NCBI GenBank assembly: GCA_963708575.1
Contig: CAVPTB010000007.1
Coordinates: forward strand, 1,054,001-1,118,000
Source of the DNA: DASVWZ01 sp963708575
Lineage (GTDB): Bacteria; Acidobacteriota; Terriglobia; Terriglobales; Acidobacteriaceae
DNA: 64,000 nt
Direction: 5' to 3'
The notes beneath the pieces are model-generated. The model searched no databases. It was given only the letters and a program-made list of their open reading frames with translations, and was not told where the DNA came from. Position numbers and translations under genes: made by a program. Shown here piece after piece: positions 43,157 through 51,140 of the stretch (within the stretch, counting starts at the first letter, position 1; each line of letters begins with the position of its first letter).

Positions 43157-43849
43157 TCAGCGCTTGATTTGTGCCAGATAGTTAGTGGTGTTTTCCTGGT
43201 TTCGCGTAGTTTCCACTACATAGTTAAGAAACTGCTTCAACGTCTCATGCGCGTTCGACTCCATCTCGTCAAATTTGATTCGGATGCCGGAAGAAGGATT
43301 GCTGCTGGTGACGATCCCATTCAGCACCAGACCCTTGACCCAGAGTTCGCCATTCGCAATCCAGAGTCCGACGCCTACCTTTATTCCGGGATTGAAGGGC
43401 GTTGCAGTTTCAACAAAACAGCCACCGGGACTTAGATTCGACAGGTTACCCCAAGCAGGTGAGAACGAACCTTCAATCCGGAGTTCCACCGCGACAAAAC
43501 ATTTCATTCTGGGGAAACGTCGGCGATCCTGACCTCGACTCGGAGCGAAAAAATCGAGTTCAAAGGGCGGAGCCGCGGAGGTAGCGACTGCTGTGACGAC
43601 CCCGGGCGTAGTCGCGGAAGAAACACCGGCCGCAGCCGCCTGAGACTTGGTGCCTTTAATTCTGCGCATTGCATCCAGTAGCGCCTGCTCGCGTTTTTCT
43701 GGAGGTGCTTCGCGGTAAGCCTTCAGCAATTCTCCCAAGTGTTCGGCAATCGTTGGATCGCTAAGGATCTTTGTCCAGTCGGATCCGGCAGAAGGCTTGA
43801 AGGTGTTCATTCGTTGTGTTGTTAACGGTCGTTTCCCGTTGTCCAGCAT
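43157..43849 (-). CDS. PilZ-domain protein with helical N-terminal extension
   Basis: Residues ~120-225 form a PilZ domain: GQDRRRFPRMKCFVAVELRI and NLSNLSPGGCFVETATPF (NxSxxG), then VGVGLWIANGELWVKGLVLN. The first ~110 residues are helical (PTIAEHLGELLKAYREAPPE, REQALLDAMRRIKGT) with an Ala/Thr/Val-rich linker. The PilZ part resembles the second PilZ domain encoded at 31156. An in-frame ATG at 43810 is an alternative start. The protein is likely a cytoplasmic c-di-GMP effector; the target is not shown by context. Confidence 0.82.
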   Translation of the reverse strand: MLDNGKRPLTTQRMNTFKPSAGSDWTKILSDPTIAEHLGELLKAYREAPPEKREQALLDAMRRIKGTKSQAAAAGVSSATTPGVVTAVATSAAPPFELDFFAPSRGQDRRRFPRMKCFVAVELRIEGSFSPAWGNLSNLSPGGCFVETATPFNPGIKVGVGLWIANGELWVKGLVLNGIVTSSNPSSGIRIKFDEMESNAHETLKQFLNYVVETTRNQENTTNYLAQIKR

Positions 43850-43913
43850 GAGCCATACGAAAGTGGATCACAAGGTGACTGTGGTGTACTCCGAAGGGTA
43901 ACTTCCGTTCGGG

Positions 43914-44501
43914 CTAGGGTGCGCTCCGCAGGCGGCAAAGTATTACCGCCAGGAGAGTTAAGGCGCTCACAAGAATGGGAAACCAGACTTGAGCCAACCA
44001 CGGTACGGGAATGAGGAACAAAACATCCAGATCGAGTAGGGAAGCTGGCCAGCGCACCATCGCCCAGAGTCCCGCGTAATAAGTGAGGTCCCAGAATGCA
44101 AACATCCAGAGGAACGCGGCAAACCGTTCAAGAGTGCGGTTCGATACGAGAAACGCAACGCTGCCTAGCATGATCAGGGTCGCGGCTTCCCGAAATATTT
44201 CAATCGTCAACAGACCACGAGGAAACCGCGCAATCGACAATGCCTGTTGATAGGCGAGTGAAGAATGTTGCAGATCAGCCAGCGTACCCATGGCGCCCGG
44301 CAGCAAGCCGATTGCGGCCCGCAGATAGACCACCACAGCCGCTTCAACAAATCCAAATGCTACCGCGAAAATTCCCATCAGTGAGAGTTGGCGCTCCGTA
44401 ACTCGAAGGTCGCGTTTTCTGGCCATCGAGTAAAAGAAAACCGGCACCAGGATCGAGAGATTCACCCACCACGGCTGGGCCCAAATCCGAAGATTCTGCA
44501 T
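43914..44501 (-). CDS. Multi-pass membrane protein of unknown function
   Basis: The 195-residue product has about five hydrophobic segments (VNLSILVPVFFYS; LMGIFAVAFGFVEAAVVVYL; AATLIMLGSVAFLVS; FAAFLWMFAFWDLTYYAGLW; FPILVSALTLLAVILC). I do not recognise the family. It is divergent from the DUF4142 gene and 64 bases after the PilZ gene on the same strand. Confidence 0.65.
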   Translation of the reverse strand: MQNLRIWAQPWWVNLSILVPVFFYSMARKRDLRVTERQLSLMGIFAVAFGFVEAAVVVYLRAAIGLLPGAMGTLADLQHSSLAYQQALSIARFPRGLLTIEIFREAATLIMLGSVAFLVSNRTLERFAAFLWMFAFWDLTYYAGLWAMVRWPASLLDLDVLFLIPVPWLAQVWFPILVSALTLLAVILCRLRSAP

Positions 44502-44675
44502 TTACGGCATTTTATGGCCTGCGGGTGACAACCAAGAACAAGGCAGTGCGTTCTTCACCTGATTGAGAGGCTCTCCGGAGATGCTCGTTTTGAGAATTCT
44601 AGTACTCCCCAACCCTCGCCGTTCGCGTGCATCCAAGGTTCAGCGATTTGGGAAACACTTAAGGAGAACTGCAAA

Positions 44676-45281
44676 ATGACTAAACGCATTATTCGACAAA
44701 CCGGAATCACGCTCGCCTTACTTGGAATTACGGCCCTGGGGGCTGCAGCCCAAATGGGAAGTTCGAGCACCAACTCGATGGGATCCGATCACACAGCGTC
44801 TGCGAAGAGTTCCTCCGGACTTAGCCCTGCCGACAAGACTTTCGTGAAAAAAGCGGCTGCGGGCGGCATGGCCGAAGTTCAATTGGGACAACTGGCGACA
44901 GAAAAAGCATCCAGCGGCGACGTTAAGAAATTCGGTCAGCGCATGGTCGACGATCACTCTAAGGCGAATGACCAGCTGAAGCAGTTGGCAAGCAGCAAGG
45001 GAGTGGACCTGCCGCAGGATCTGGACGCGAAAGATAAAGCCACGATGGCCCAGCTCTCCAAACTCTCCGGCCCCGCATTTGATCGCGCATACATGCGAGA
45101 CATGGTTGCGGACCACACGAAAGATGTGGCGGAATTTCAGCGCGAGAGCAAGATGGCGAAAGATCCCGACGTGAAGACTTTCGCCTCGCAGACCCTGCCT
45201 ACTCTGCAGGATCATCTGAAAGAAGCCAAGAGCGTTGCCCCGACAACGTCCAAAAGCGCAGGCATGGGCAAAGGCGAGTAA
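44676..45281 (+). CDS. DUF4142 exported protein
   Basis: A signal peptide (ITLALLGITALGAAAQ) and Ser-rich linker lead into a DUF4142 domain of ferritin-like helices (~50-185): AAAGGMAEVQLGQLATEKAS, VKKFGQRMVDDHSKANDQLK and RAYMRDMVADHTKDVAEFQR. His and Glu/Asp residues are placed as in the family, but metal binding or enzyme activity is not established. AAGGAG lies ~10 bases before the ATG. A strong terminator follows the gene. Such proteins are often linked to envelope stress in soil bacteria. Confidence 0.88.
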   Translation: MTKRIIRQTGITLALLGITALGAAAQMGSSSTNSMGSDHTASAKSSSGLSPADKTFVKKAAAGGMAEVQLGQLATEKASSGDVKKFGQRMVDDHSKANDQLKQLASSKGVDLPQDLDAKDKATMAQLSKLSGPAFDRAYMRDMVADHTKDVAEFQRESKMAKDPDVKTFASQTLPTLQDHLKEAKSVAPTTSKSAGMGKGE

Positions 45282-45297
45282 ATCTGGATATGCCGAA

Positions 45298-45342
45298 GCG
45301 TGGAGACGAAGCCAGAAAATCGTCTCCGCGCTAAATTTTCTT
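45298..45342 (+). terminator. Intrinsic terminator after the DUF4142 gene
   Basis: GCGTGGAGACGA (45298-45309) pairs with TCGTCTCCGCGC (45320-45331) over 12 positions with one G:U pair and a 10-base loop. TAAATTTTCTT follows on the plus strand. It lies 16 bases after the stop codon and also sits just beyond the end of the convergent kinase gene. Confidence 0.88.
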
Positions 45343-45356
45343 CAACTGAACCGATT

Positions 45357-47711
45357 CTATCTCGCAGCACTCACTTCCGCGCCGAGAGACTCGCCTTGTT
45401 GCTTTTGTAAAGGAACGGTGGCGACGACTGTGGTGCCCGAACCGGAGCGAATGTCGAGATTGCCGCCGAGCTCGGCAATTCTCTCGCGCATTCCGGCGAG
45501 CCCGACCCCCACTTCCGTGCCGGCGGTATGAAATCGTTCCAGCACTCGTTCCGGAATTCCCTTGCCATCATCCGTAATAGTTAACCGAACTGAATCTCGC
45601 AGTTCTTCGAGCTTAACCGTCGCGCTTCGACCGCCGGAATGGCGATGGATGTTGGTGAGGCTCTCCTGTAAGACTCGAAACAACGCCGTCTCGGCAAAGG
45701 TGGAAAGGCGGGTGAGTGAGGGAGGAATATCGAGCGTTACACCGATGCCGCTTCGGGTCGAAAAGCCTTCTACATACCATCGGGCCGCGCTGGCCAATCC
45801 GGCCTCATCGAGTAAAGGCGGATGGAGCAAATGCGAGAGCGTGCGAATTTCCGCCAGGCACAAATCTACAGCGTTCTGGCACTCTCCCACGAGCTCCACG
45901 AGATTTCCCTTTGATTTTTTTACTTGTTCCAAATGGATTTTGAGAGCGACCAGTTCCTGGCCGACGCTGTCATGCAGTTCGCGCGCGATTCGGCGACGTT
46001 CAGTATCTTGCAAGTGCAGAAGTCTGGTGGAAAGCCGCCGCAAAGAGGCGGTTCGCTGCTCGACTACAGCCTCCAGTCCCTCTCGTTCGTGCCGCAAGAG
46101 TTCCTCGGCCTTCTTGCGTTCGGTGATATCCATCGATATACCAAAGACGGTTGGCTCTTTGTCGTCCCGGGAGAGCATTCTTCCCTTGCTGTACATCCAA
46201 CGTTCACCGAGTGTGGGGTGTTCGTAACGGTATTCGACCTCGACCATGTTGGAGTCGCCTGCTTCTTCCAAAGTGGTCTGAACTCGTTGCCTGTCTTCGG
46301 GGTGAACTCGCGATAGCCACTGGTCGTGGTAGTCGGTGGCGCCAGGTGGGACGCCGAAAATCTGGTAGGTCTCAGCGGACCAGTTCTTGCGAATGTTTTG
46401 TTTGGGGTCATATTCCCAGGTCCCCACGCCGGCGGCGGCCTGCGACAGGCGTAAATGGGTCTCGCTCTCCCGCAATGCGCGTTCGGTGTGCTTACGTTCG
46501 GAGACGTCCAGAACGATGCCGAAGAGTCGTGGATCATCCGCACTGACCTTACTTCCGCGGGAGTAGTACCAGCGTAATCCCCGTTCAGGGTGTTTGAACC
46601 GGTATTCAGTTTCTAATAACCCCGATTCCATGCTGGTGCTCATAGCGTCGAGTACTTTAGGGAGATCGTCCGGGTGCACGCGGTTTCGCCAAGCGTCGTA
46701 TCGATCCTCGGGCGGGCCGTAATATCCGAATAAATCGTCCGCTTCACTGGAGAGTGTGGAGTGGTTCGTTGTCGGATTCCATTCCCACGTGGCAAGCTGA
46801 GCTGCGGCCTGTGCTACTCGCAGATGCATCTCGCTCTCGCGAAGTGCGATCTCTGCCTGTTTTCGCTCGGTAAAATCGACGAAAGTACCGATCCACTCGC
46901 GAATACTATTATCGGGATTGCGCACCGGAACGGCCTTAGCCGAAAAATACCGATAGCTTCCATCCTTCGCACTCAAGCGAAAGTCGCATTTGTACGGATT
47001 TCCGGTGCGGATGGCTTCTTCAAATGCATCTTGAACAGGTTTCTGGTCCTCGGGGTGAATGGCGGGTGACCAGTTGGGTCGAACGCTTGAGTCGGAGCGG
47101 ATGACGATCAGATCAGTCCAGGATGGAGAAATCCAGATGACATTTCCGGTGGGATCGGCGCGCCAAACCGCATCCGACGTGGCCGTCACCAGGGCGCGAT
47201 AGCGTTCTTCGCTCTCCCGAAGTGCTTTTTCGAGCGCCACGCCGCGCTGCAGCAGTTCCTGGGAATCTTGCGCTCCCGTCCACTCCTCCATTTGGGAGAT
47301 CTTGGGATCGAAAAACGGTTGCCTGCGGCTTACCGCTTCCACCGCCGCAATCAAGTCTCGTCCAACCGAGGACTTGACCACGTAACCGCGGGCGCCGGCA
47401 ATGACGGCTTGGCGGAGCATTTCTGCTGACTCGTGCTGGCTGAGGATTAGAATCTCGGACTCGGGAACGATTCGACGCAGAATGCGTGCGGCTTCCAGGC
47501 CGTTCATTCCGGGCATGCTCACATCGAGGATGATTACGTCAGGCGAGACGAGCTTGGCTTTTTCAATTGCCTCGAACCCATCCGAGGCCTCGGCACAGAC
47601 TTCCCAGCCCGGGTGGCTTTGGAGGAGCGTTATAACTCCTCGACGCACAACCTCGTGGTCGTCCGCAATTAACAGACGCAAAGTATCTCCCGACGCCCTC
47701 AGAGCGCTCAA
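45357..47711 (-). CDS. REC-PAS-PAS-PAS hybrid histidine kinase (NarX-like transmitter)
   Basis: The 784-residue cytoplasmic protein begins with a NarL-type receiver domain (LRLLIADDHEVVRRGVITLL, phosphoacceptor in DVIILDVSMPGMNGLEAARI, ~10-130). Three PAS/PAC units follow (~165-285, ~300-415, ~425-535), with WIGTFVDFTERK, FGIVLDVSERK and FGISMDITERK as PAC ends. The transmitter has the HisKA_3 box RRIARELHDSVGQELVALKI (~580) and an ATPase domain with DDGKGIPERVLERF and VGLAGMRERIAELGG. It lacks both membrane helices and a DNA-binding output. The order (receiver first, transmitter last) suggests the kinase is tuned by phosphorylation from another kinase. No partner regulator gene is adjacent. 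Confidence 0.9.
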   Translation of the reverse strand: MSALRASGDTLRLLIADDHEVVRRGVITLLQSHPGWEVCAEASDGFEAIEKAKLVSPDVIILDVSMPGMNGLEAARILRRIVPESEILILSQHESAEMLRQAVIAGARGYVVKSSVGRDLIAAVEAVSRRQPFFDPKISQMEEWTGAQDSQELLQRGVALEKALRESEERYRALVTATSDAVWRADPTGNVIWISPSWTDLIVIRSDSSVRPNWSPAIHPEDQKPVQDAFEEAIRTGNPYKCDFRLSAKDGSYRYFSAKAVPVRNPDNSIREWIGTFVDFTERKQAEIALRESEMHLRVAQAAAQLATWEWNPTTNHSTLSSEADDLFGYYGPPEDRYDAWRNRVHPDDLPKVLDAMSTSMESGLLETEYRFKHPERGLRWYYSRGSKVSADDPRLFGIVLDVSERKHTERALRESETHLRLSQAAAGVGTWEYDPKQNIRKNWSAETYQIFGVPPGATDYHDQWLSRVHPEDRQRVQTTLEEAGDSNMVEVEYRYEHPTLGERWMYSKGRMLSRDDKEPTVFGISMDITERKKAEELLRHEREGLEAVVEQRTASLRRLSTRLLHLQDTERRRIARELHDSVGQELVALKIHLEQVKKSKGNLVELVGECQNAVDLCLAEIRTLSHLLHPPLLDEAGLASAARWYVEGFSTRSGIGVTLDIPPSLTRLSTFAETALFRVLQESLTNIHRHSGGRSATVKLEELRDSVRLTITDDGKGIPERVLERFHTAGTEVGVGLAGMRERIAELGGNLDIRSGSGTTVVATVPLQKQQGESLGAEVSAAR

Positions 47712-47819
47712 CCTTTAGGATCTTGGACTAGCCCGGATTTCCAGGCGACCGGTGCGACAAGCATCTTCCCGCCCTGCCGATAGGAGACGCTTTGGAACGC
47801 CCTAAACCGTTTGATTGTC

Positions 47820-47841
47820 AGACCGCTGAGGCCAGCGGTCT
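47820..47841. other. Perfect 9-bp hairpin between the kinase and tatA genes
   Basis: AGACCGCTG (47820-47828) and CAGCGGTCT (47833-47841) flank the tetraloop AGGC. No T-run follows on either strand, so it is not a typical terminator. It lies in the 237-base gap upstream of the kinase gene and downstream of tatA, both on the minus strand, and could be a leader structure, a processing site or a protein operator. Confidence 0.5.
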
Positions 47842-47948
47842 ATACAGTCTTTCCTGTAGGAGTCAAATCGGATGGTCAGCCTGGTAAGGGGGGTGGCTGC
47901 CATCTCCAGGTCTCAGATCGATTTAACAAAACCACCCTAATTCCTGTT

Positions 47949-48134
47949 TTACTTGACTTCTGTGCCCTTATTCTCCGAGGCCGGCTTCTCCGGATCTTTC
48001 ATACCTTCCTTGAAGGCGCGAATGCCATCCCCAAGACCCTTGCCGAGTTCCGGCAATTTCTTCGGTCCGAACACAAGCAATGCGATAAAAGCGATGACCA
48101 GCAGGTGCATCGGTTGAAAAAGACCCTCACCCAT
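47949..48134 (-). CDS. tatA: Twin-arginine translocase subunit TatA/E
   Basis: TatA forms the pore for folded-protein export. The 61-residue product has a short N-terminal membrane helix (MHLLVIAFIALLVF), the hinge GPKKLPELGKGLG, an amphipathic helix (DGIRAFKEGMK) and a charged tail. ATG 48134 is fixed by GGAGG six bases upstream. An earlier open frame is not needed. TatB and TatC are not in the window. A CRP-like palindrome lies about 110 bases upstream. Confidence 0.9.
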   Translation of the reverse strand: MGEGLFQPMHLLVIAFIALLVFGPKKLPELGKGLGDGIRAFKEGMKDPEKPASENKGTEVK

Positions 48135-48243
48135 TTCAGACCTCCGAGCTGGGCCGAAAAAAGCCACCACCCAGCGAATCAGTTAACGTCTTATAGATTA
48201 ACAGGGCCCCTCGCCCTGCGTAGGGCTATTATCACCCGAACTT

Positions 48244-48257
48244 GTGATGCGCATCAC
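48244..48257. promoter_or_regulatory. CRP/FNR-type palindrome upstream of tatA
   Basis: GTGATGCGCATCAC is a perfect 14-bp palindrome inside TGTGA-N6-TCACT (48243-48258), one base from the CRP consensus half-site arrangement TGTGA-N6-TCACA. It lies between rph and tatA, 110 bases before the tatA start on the minus strand. A CRP/FNR-family protein would be the expected binder; none is encoded in the window. Confidence 0.5.
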
Positions 48258-48277
48258 TCCCGGCAGCGGATCCGTCA

Positions 48278-49015
48278 CTACTGGCGTAGACTGAGGGCCC
48301 GCAAAATGGCTTGCTGCTTGGCAATCAAGGTTTGTACGCCTTGTCCAGCCATAGCAATCATCTTTCCCAGTTGCGCTTCGTCAAAAACCTGATGCTCTGC
48401 GGTGGCCTGCACCTCGACCAACTTCCGCCCTGCGGTCATGACGAAATTCATGTCAACGTCGGCCCGCGAGTCTTCTTCGTAGCAGAGGTCCAGCAGAATC
48501 TCGCCGTCCACAATGCCAATGCTAATGGCCGCCACATAGTCGCGCAGCGGTACTGAAGTTAGCGTCCCAGCTTCCACCAATTTCTCCAGAGCCAATCCCA
48601 AGGCCACAAATGCGCCTGTGATCGATGCCGTTCGCGTGCCACCGTCGGCCTGGATTACGTCGCAATCGATCCAGACTGTGCGTTCTCCGAGGCGATCCAA
48701 ATCAGTTACCGCCCGCAGGGAACGTCCTAACAGCCGTTGAATCTCATGTGTCCTCCCACTCTGTCGCCCCTTATTGACCTCGCGGGGTGTGCGGGTCAGT
48801 GTGGAGCGGGGAAGCATGCTGTATTCGGCGGTGACCCAGCCCTTTCCAGAGTTCCGCATAAAGGGGGGCACGGTTTCCTCAATCGAAGCGGTACAGATTA
48901 CTCGCGTATTTCCTAGTTCGATGAGAACAGAGCCTTCCGCGGTATGAATGAACTCAGGAACAATATTTACAGGGCGAATTTGGTCGGGAGTACGATTGTC
49001 GGAACGATAAACCAT
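48278..49015 (-). CDS. rph: Ribonuclease PH
   Basis: RNase PH trims tRNA 3' ends by phosphorolysis. The 245-residue protein has SVLIELGNTRVICTASIEET, LLGRSLRAVTDLDRLGERTV (substrate-binding Arg region), WIDCDVIQADGGTRTASITG and LDLCYEEDSRADVDMNFVMT, all standard. The length is usual. It lies 107 bases after the GerMN gene on the same strand. Confidence 0.95.
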   Translation of the reverse strand: MVYRSDNRTPDQIRPVNIVPEFIHTAEGSVLIELGNTRVICTASIEETVPPFMRNSGKGWVTAEYSMLPRSTLTRTPREVNKGRQSGRTHEIQRLLGRSLRAVTDLDRLGERTVWIDCDVIQADGGTRTASITGAFVALGLALEKLVEAGTLTSVPLRDYVAAISIGIVDGEILLDLCYEEDSRADVDMNFVMTAGRKLVEVQATAEHQVFDEAQLGKMIAMAGQGVQTLIAKQQAILRALSLRQ

Positions 49016-49122
49016 AGTGGCCGATTGTAATCGATTGAAGAACGTAGCTGCGAGTGGGCCTGCGTCTAAACGCGAGTGCGTCCTTGCCCGTGAGGAAACA
49101 CTACGAGTGCTGCGCTACTCCT

Positions 49123-49725
49123 CTATCGCTGGCCTTGCAGTTGCCCGACTAACAGATTCACAGCCGTGACGTCGTAGGGAGCGGAGAGGTCTGCGTGTCC
49201 AGCCAGAGTATCCCGTGTTTTGCCGTCCACCAGAAATTGCACGCGTGTCACGCCAGCCAAGTTAGCCGAGAGAGTCTCCACCATCGAGGCAATCGTGAGT
49301 TCCTCGACCAGAACGCCCGACCGGTGGCCATCGGCGAAAGCACCGTTTAAGTCCACGACTGCTAAGCCGGGCTCGACCAGATAAACGTCACGAACTTCAG
49401 ATCCGGGTCCGATCGTATGAGGGGTGTATTTTTCCTCGTACACACCCACCAATGCCCGCAACAATTCCTGAGCTCGTTGTTGGCGGTCGGAGGGCAGCGC
49501 TATGCGGGCCGAATGGGAGTGCAGTACGCCTGGATCGTCGTACGCCACGTAGAGTGTGACCTGTTCAGTGGGGCCAGTTACGGGAGGAGCAACCGGACGC
49601 TCGCTGCTCGCCACGGAATCACTACTGCGTTCGGTGCGCCCGCGCATGCGCCATACAAAGAAACCCATCCCCAAAGTGATTACGAGCAAAACAACGACTC
49701 CGATGATGAGATGGCGGGGAATCAA
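49123..49725 (-). CDS. GerMN-domain protein with N-terminal membrane anchor
   Basis: One N-terminal helix (LIIGVVVLLVITLGMGFFVW) anchors a GerMN domain (~60-190): VTLYVAYDDPGVLHSHSARI, VRDVYLVEPGLAVVDLNGAF and EELTIASMVETLSANLAGVT RVQFLVDG. GerMN domains occur in spore-germination proteins of Firmicutes and also in non-sporing bacteria near cell-wall enzymes. Its ATG overlaps the stop of the amidase gene by four bases, so a joint role in peptidoglycan remodelling is likely. Confidence 0.88.
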   Translation of the reverse strand: MIPRHLIIGVVVLLVITLGMGFFVWRMRGRTERSSDSVASSERPVAPPVTGPTEQVTLYVAYDDPGVLHSHSARIALPSDRQQRAQELLRALVGVYEEKYTPHTIGPGSEVRDVYLVEPGLAVVDLNGAFADGHRSGVLVEELTIASMVETLSANLAGVTRVQFLVDGKTRDTLAGHADLSAPYDVTAVNLLVGQLQGQR

Positions 49726-51140
49726 TGGCCGCCCTCCAACTGCTCTCGCGCAGCTACCAACCCATTCGCAATCACACTGGCAATTGCTTGCTGATAAACC
49801 GGAGACCCAACTTGCGCAATATTCTCCGACGATGGGGATATCTCAATTGCAATCGCTGGGGACACGATGTTGTTGAGTGGCCGCAAGGGAGCCGGAAGAG
49901 CTCGGGCTGGCACTCTGCCCTCGGCCAGAGCCGACACAAGTACTTCGGCCACTCTCTGGCTGGACGAGAGAAACGTGCCCTGTGCCGCGTTCCAATCCAG
50001 AAACGGACCTTGATTATTGGGGCTCGCCTGAATCAACGCGGTAAAGATCCTCAACCCAGGTCCCTGTGAGGATGCGTGTATGGAGATATAGATTGCGGGA
50101 TGAGCCGCATTGGCAAGGTTGGCTCGCTGATCGAGCGTCAACGCGGCGTCACCGTCACGTAACAGGAGAGTCGCAAGATGGCGGTTGTCGAGTTCCTGGC
50201 GCAAATGCCGCGCGAACGAGAGAGTTACGTCTTTTTCCGCGAGTTGAGATCCAAGTGCCGCGCCGCTCTCATCTCCTCCATGTCCAGGGTCAATCACAGC
50301 AAAATATCGCCGTGTCCCACTGATCGCCGTTGGCGCCGCCGTCGGCGGCGTAGTCGAAACCGGTGCTTGGGCAGTAGGCGGTTGCGTAGTCGCGGGACTC
50401 GTGACAGGAGGGCTGACGGTAATCGTTTTGTTTTCGTTACTGAATCTCGCCATCAGAGGGACATTTCCGGCAATCACCACTTCCGCGAAACCATTGCTTT
50501 CCTGATAAACCGCCGAAGGGATGGCTTTGTTGTCGAAGGTGAGGGACTGTGCTCCTGGAGAAACCAGCGCCTCACGAGTAAAAGTCATGCGCAAACGTCC
50601 GGGTTCGTTCGCCAGAACGGGATTCACCGGGGAGGTGAAGTTCATCACCAGAGTCGGTGGGGTCGTTTGAGTGATTTGTGCTGTGAAATGCACCGCCGTA
50701 CTGCCGACGAAAAGCCGCCGGGATGCCTCATGGAGGCTTACGGGCCCCCCGAGGAATCGGGGTAGAAGTATGCTCAAGGACGAAACCGACACCAGGCCGC
50801 GCCCGTTTTCCAAGAGAAAGGGCGACGGCAAGTCGATGTCAGCGCCCGGCATCTTGGCCCGCGTTTTTCCCGCGGTGAACTCTCCCTCAACATCGTTGAA
50901 GCGGAATTTCCAGTGAGAACCGTTGGCTTTTGCGCTGACTGTTCCAAGCGGCTCCAACGCTTCCAGCAATCCAACGTAGTCGGCCCCATTATTCGATTGG
51001 ACGCCCAACGAGTAATTAGCGGCATTGGAATAAACCGTGAGCCGGCGATCGTCAGGAATTCCTGGGAGCAGCAACACCAGCGCAAATAAGGGCACCACCA
51101 TCCGCAACCCTCGCCAGCGCAGCGCACTACTCCAAGGCAT
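49722..51140 (-). CDS. amiC: N-acetylmuramoyl-L-alanine amidase (AMIN + Amidase_3)
   Basis: The enzyme cleaves the amide between muramic acid and the stem peptide, as in daughter-cell separation. An N-terminal hydrophobic segment (MVVPLFALVLLLPG) is followed by a copper-amine-oxidase-N-like part (~30-150), an AMIN-type targeting region (~160-250), a Pro/Thr linker and the catalytic domain (~275-465). Zinc ligands are visible in YFAVIDPGHGGDESGAALG (His), QLAEKDVTLSFARHL (Glu) and AIYISIHASSQGPGL (His), with a late Glu in AIAIEISPSSEN. The start overlaps the DUF1015 gene by 14 bases; GerMN follows with a 4-base overlap. Confidence 0.92.
   Translation of the reverse strand: MPWSSALRWRGLRMVVPLFALVLLLPGIPDDRRLTVYSNAANYSLGVQSNNGADYVGLLEALEPLGTVSAKANGSHWKFRFNDVEGEFTAGKTRAKMPGADIDLPSPFLLENGRGLVSVSSLSILLPRFLGGPVSLHEASRRLFVGSTAVHFTAQITQTTPPTLVMNFTSPVNPVLANEPGRLRMTFTREALVSPGAQSLTFDNKAIPSAVYQESNGFAEVVIAGNVPLMARFSNENKTITVSPPVTSPATTQPPTAQAPVSTTPPTAAPTAISGTRRYFAVIDPGHGGDESGAALGSQLAEKDVTLSFARHLRQELDNRHLATLLLRDGDAALTLDQRANLANAAHPAIYISIHASSQGPGLRIFTALIQASPNNQGPFLDWNAAQGTFLSSSQRVAEVLVSALAEGRVPARALPAPLRPLNNIVSPAIAIEISPSSENIAQVGSPVYQQAIASVIANGLVAAREQLEGGH

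Noticed and set aside
45357..45571. Second reading of the kinase end as a separate small gene
   Set aside because: It is a shadow frame of the ATPase domain, whose G-boxes are intact in the main frame.
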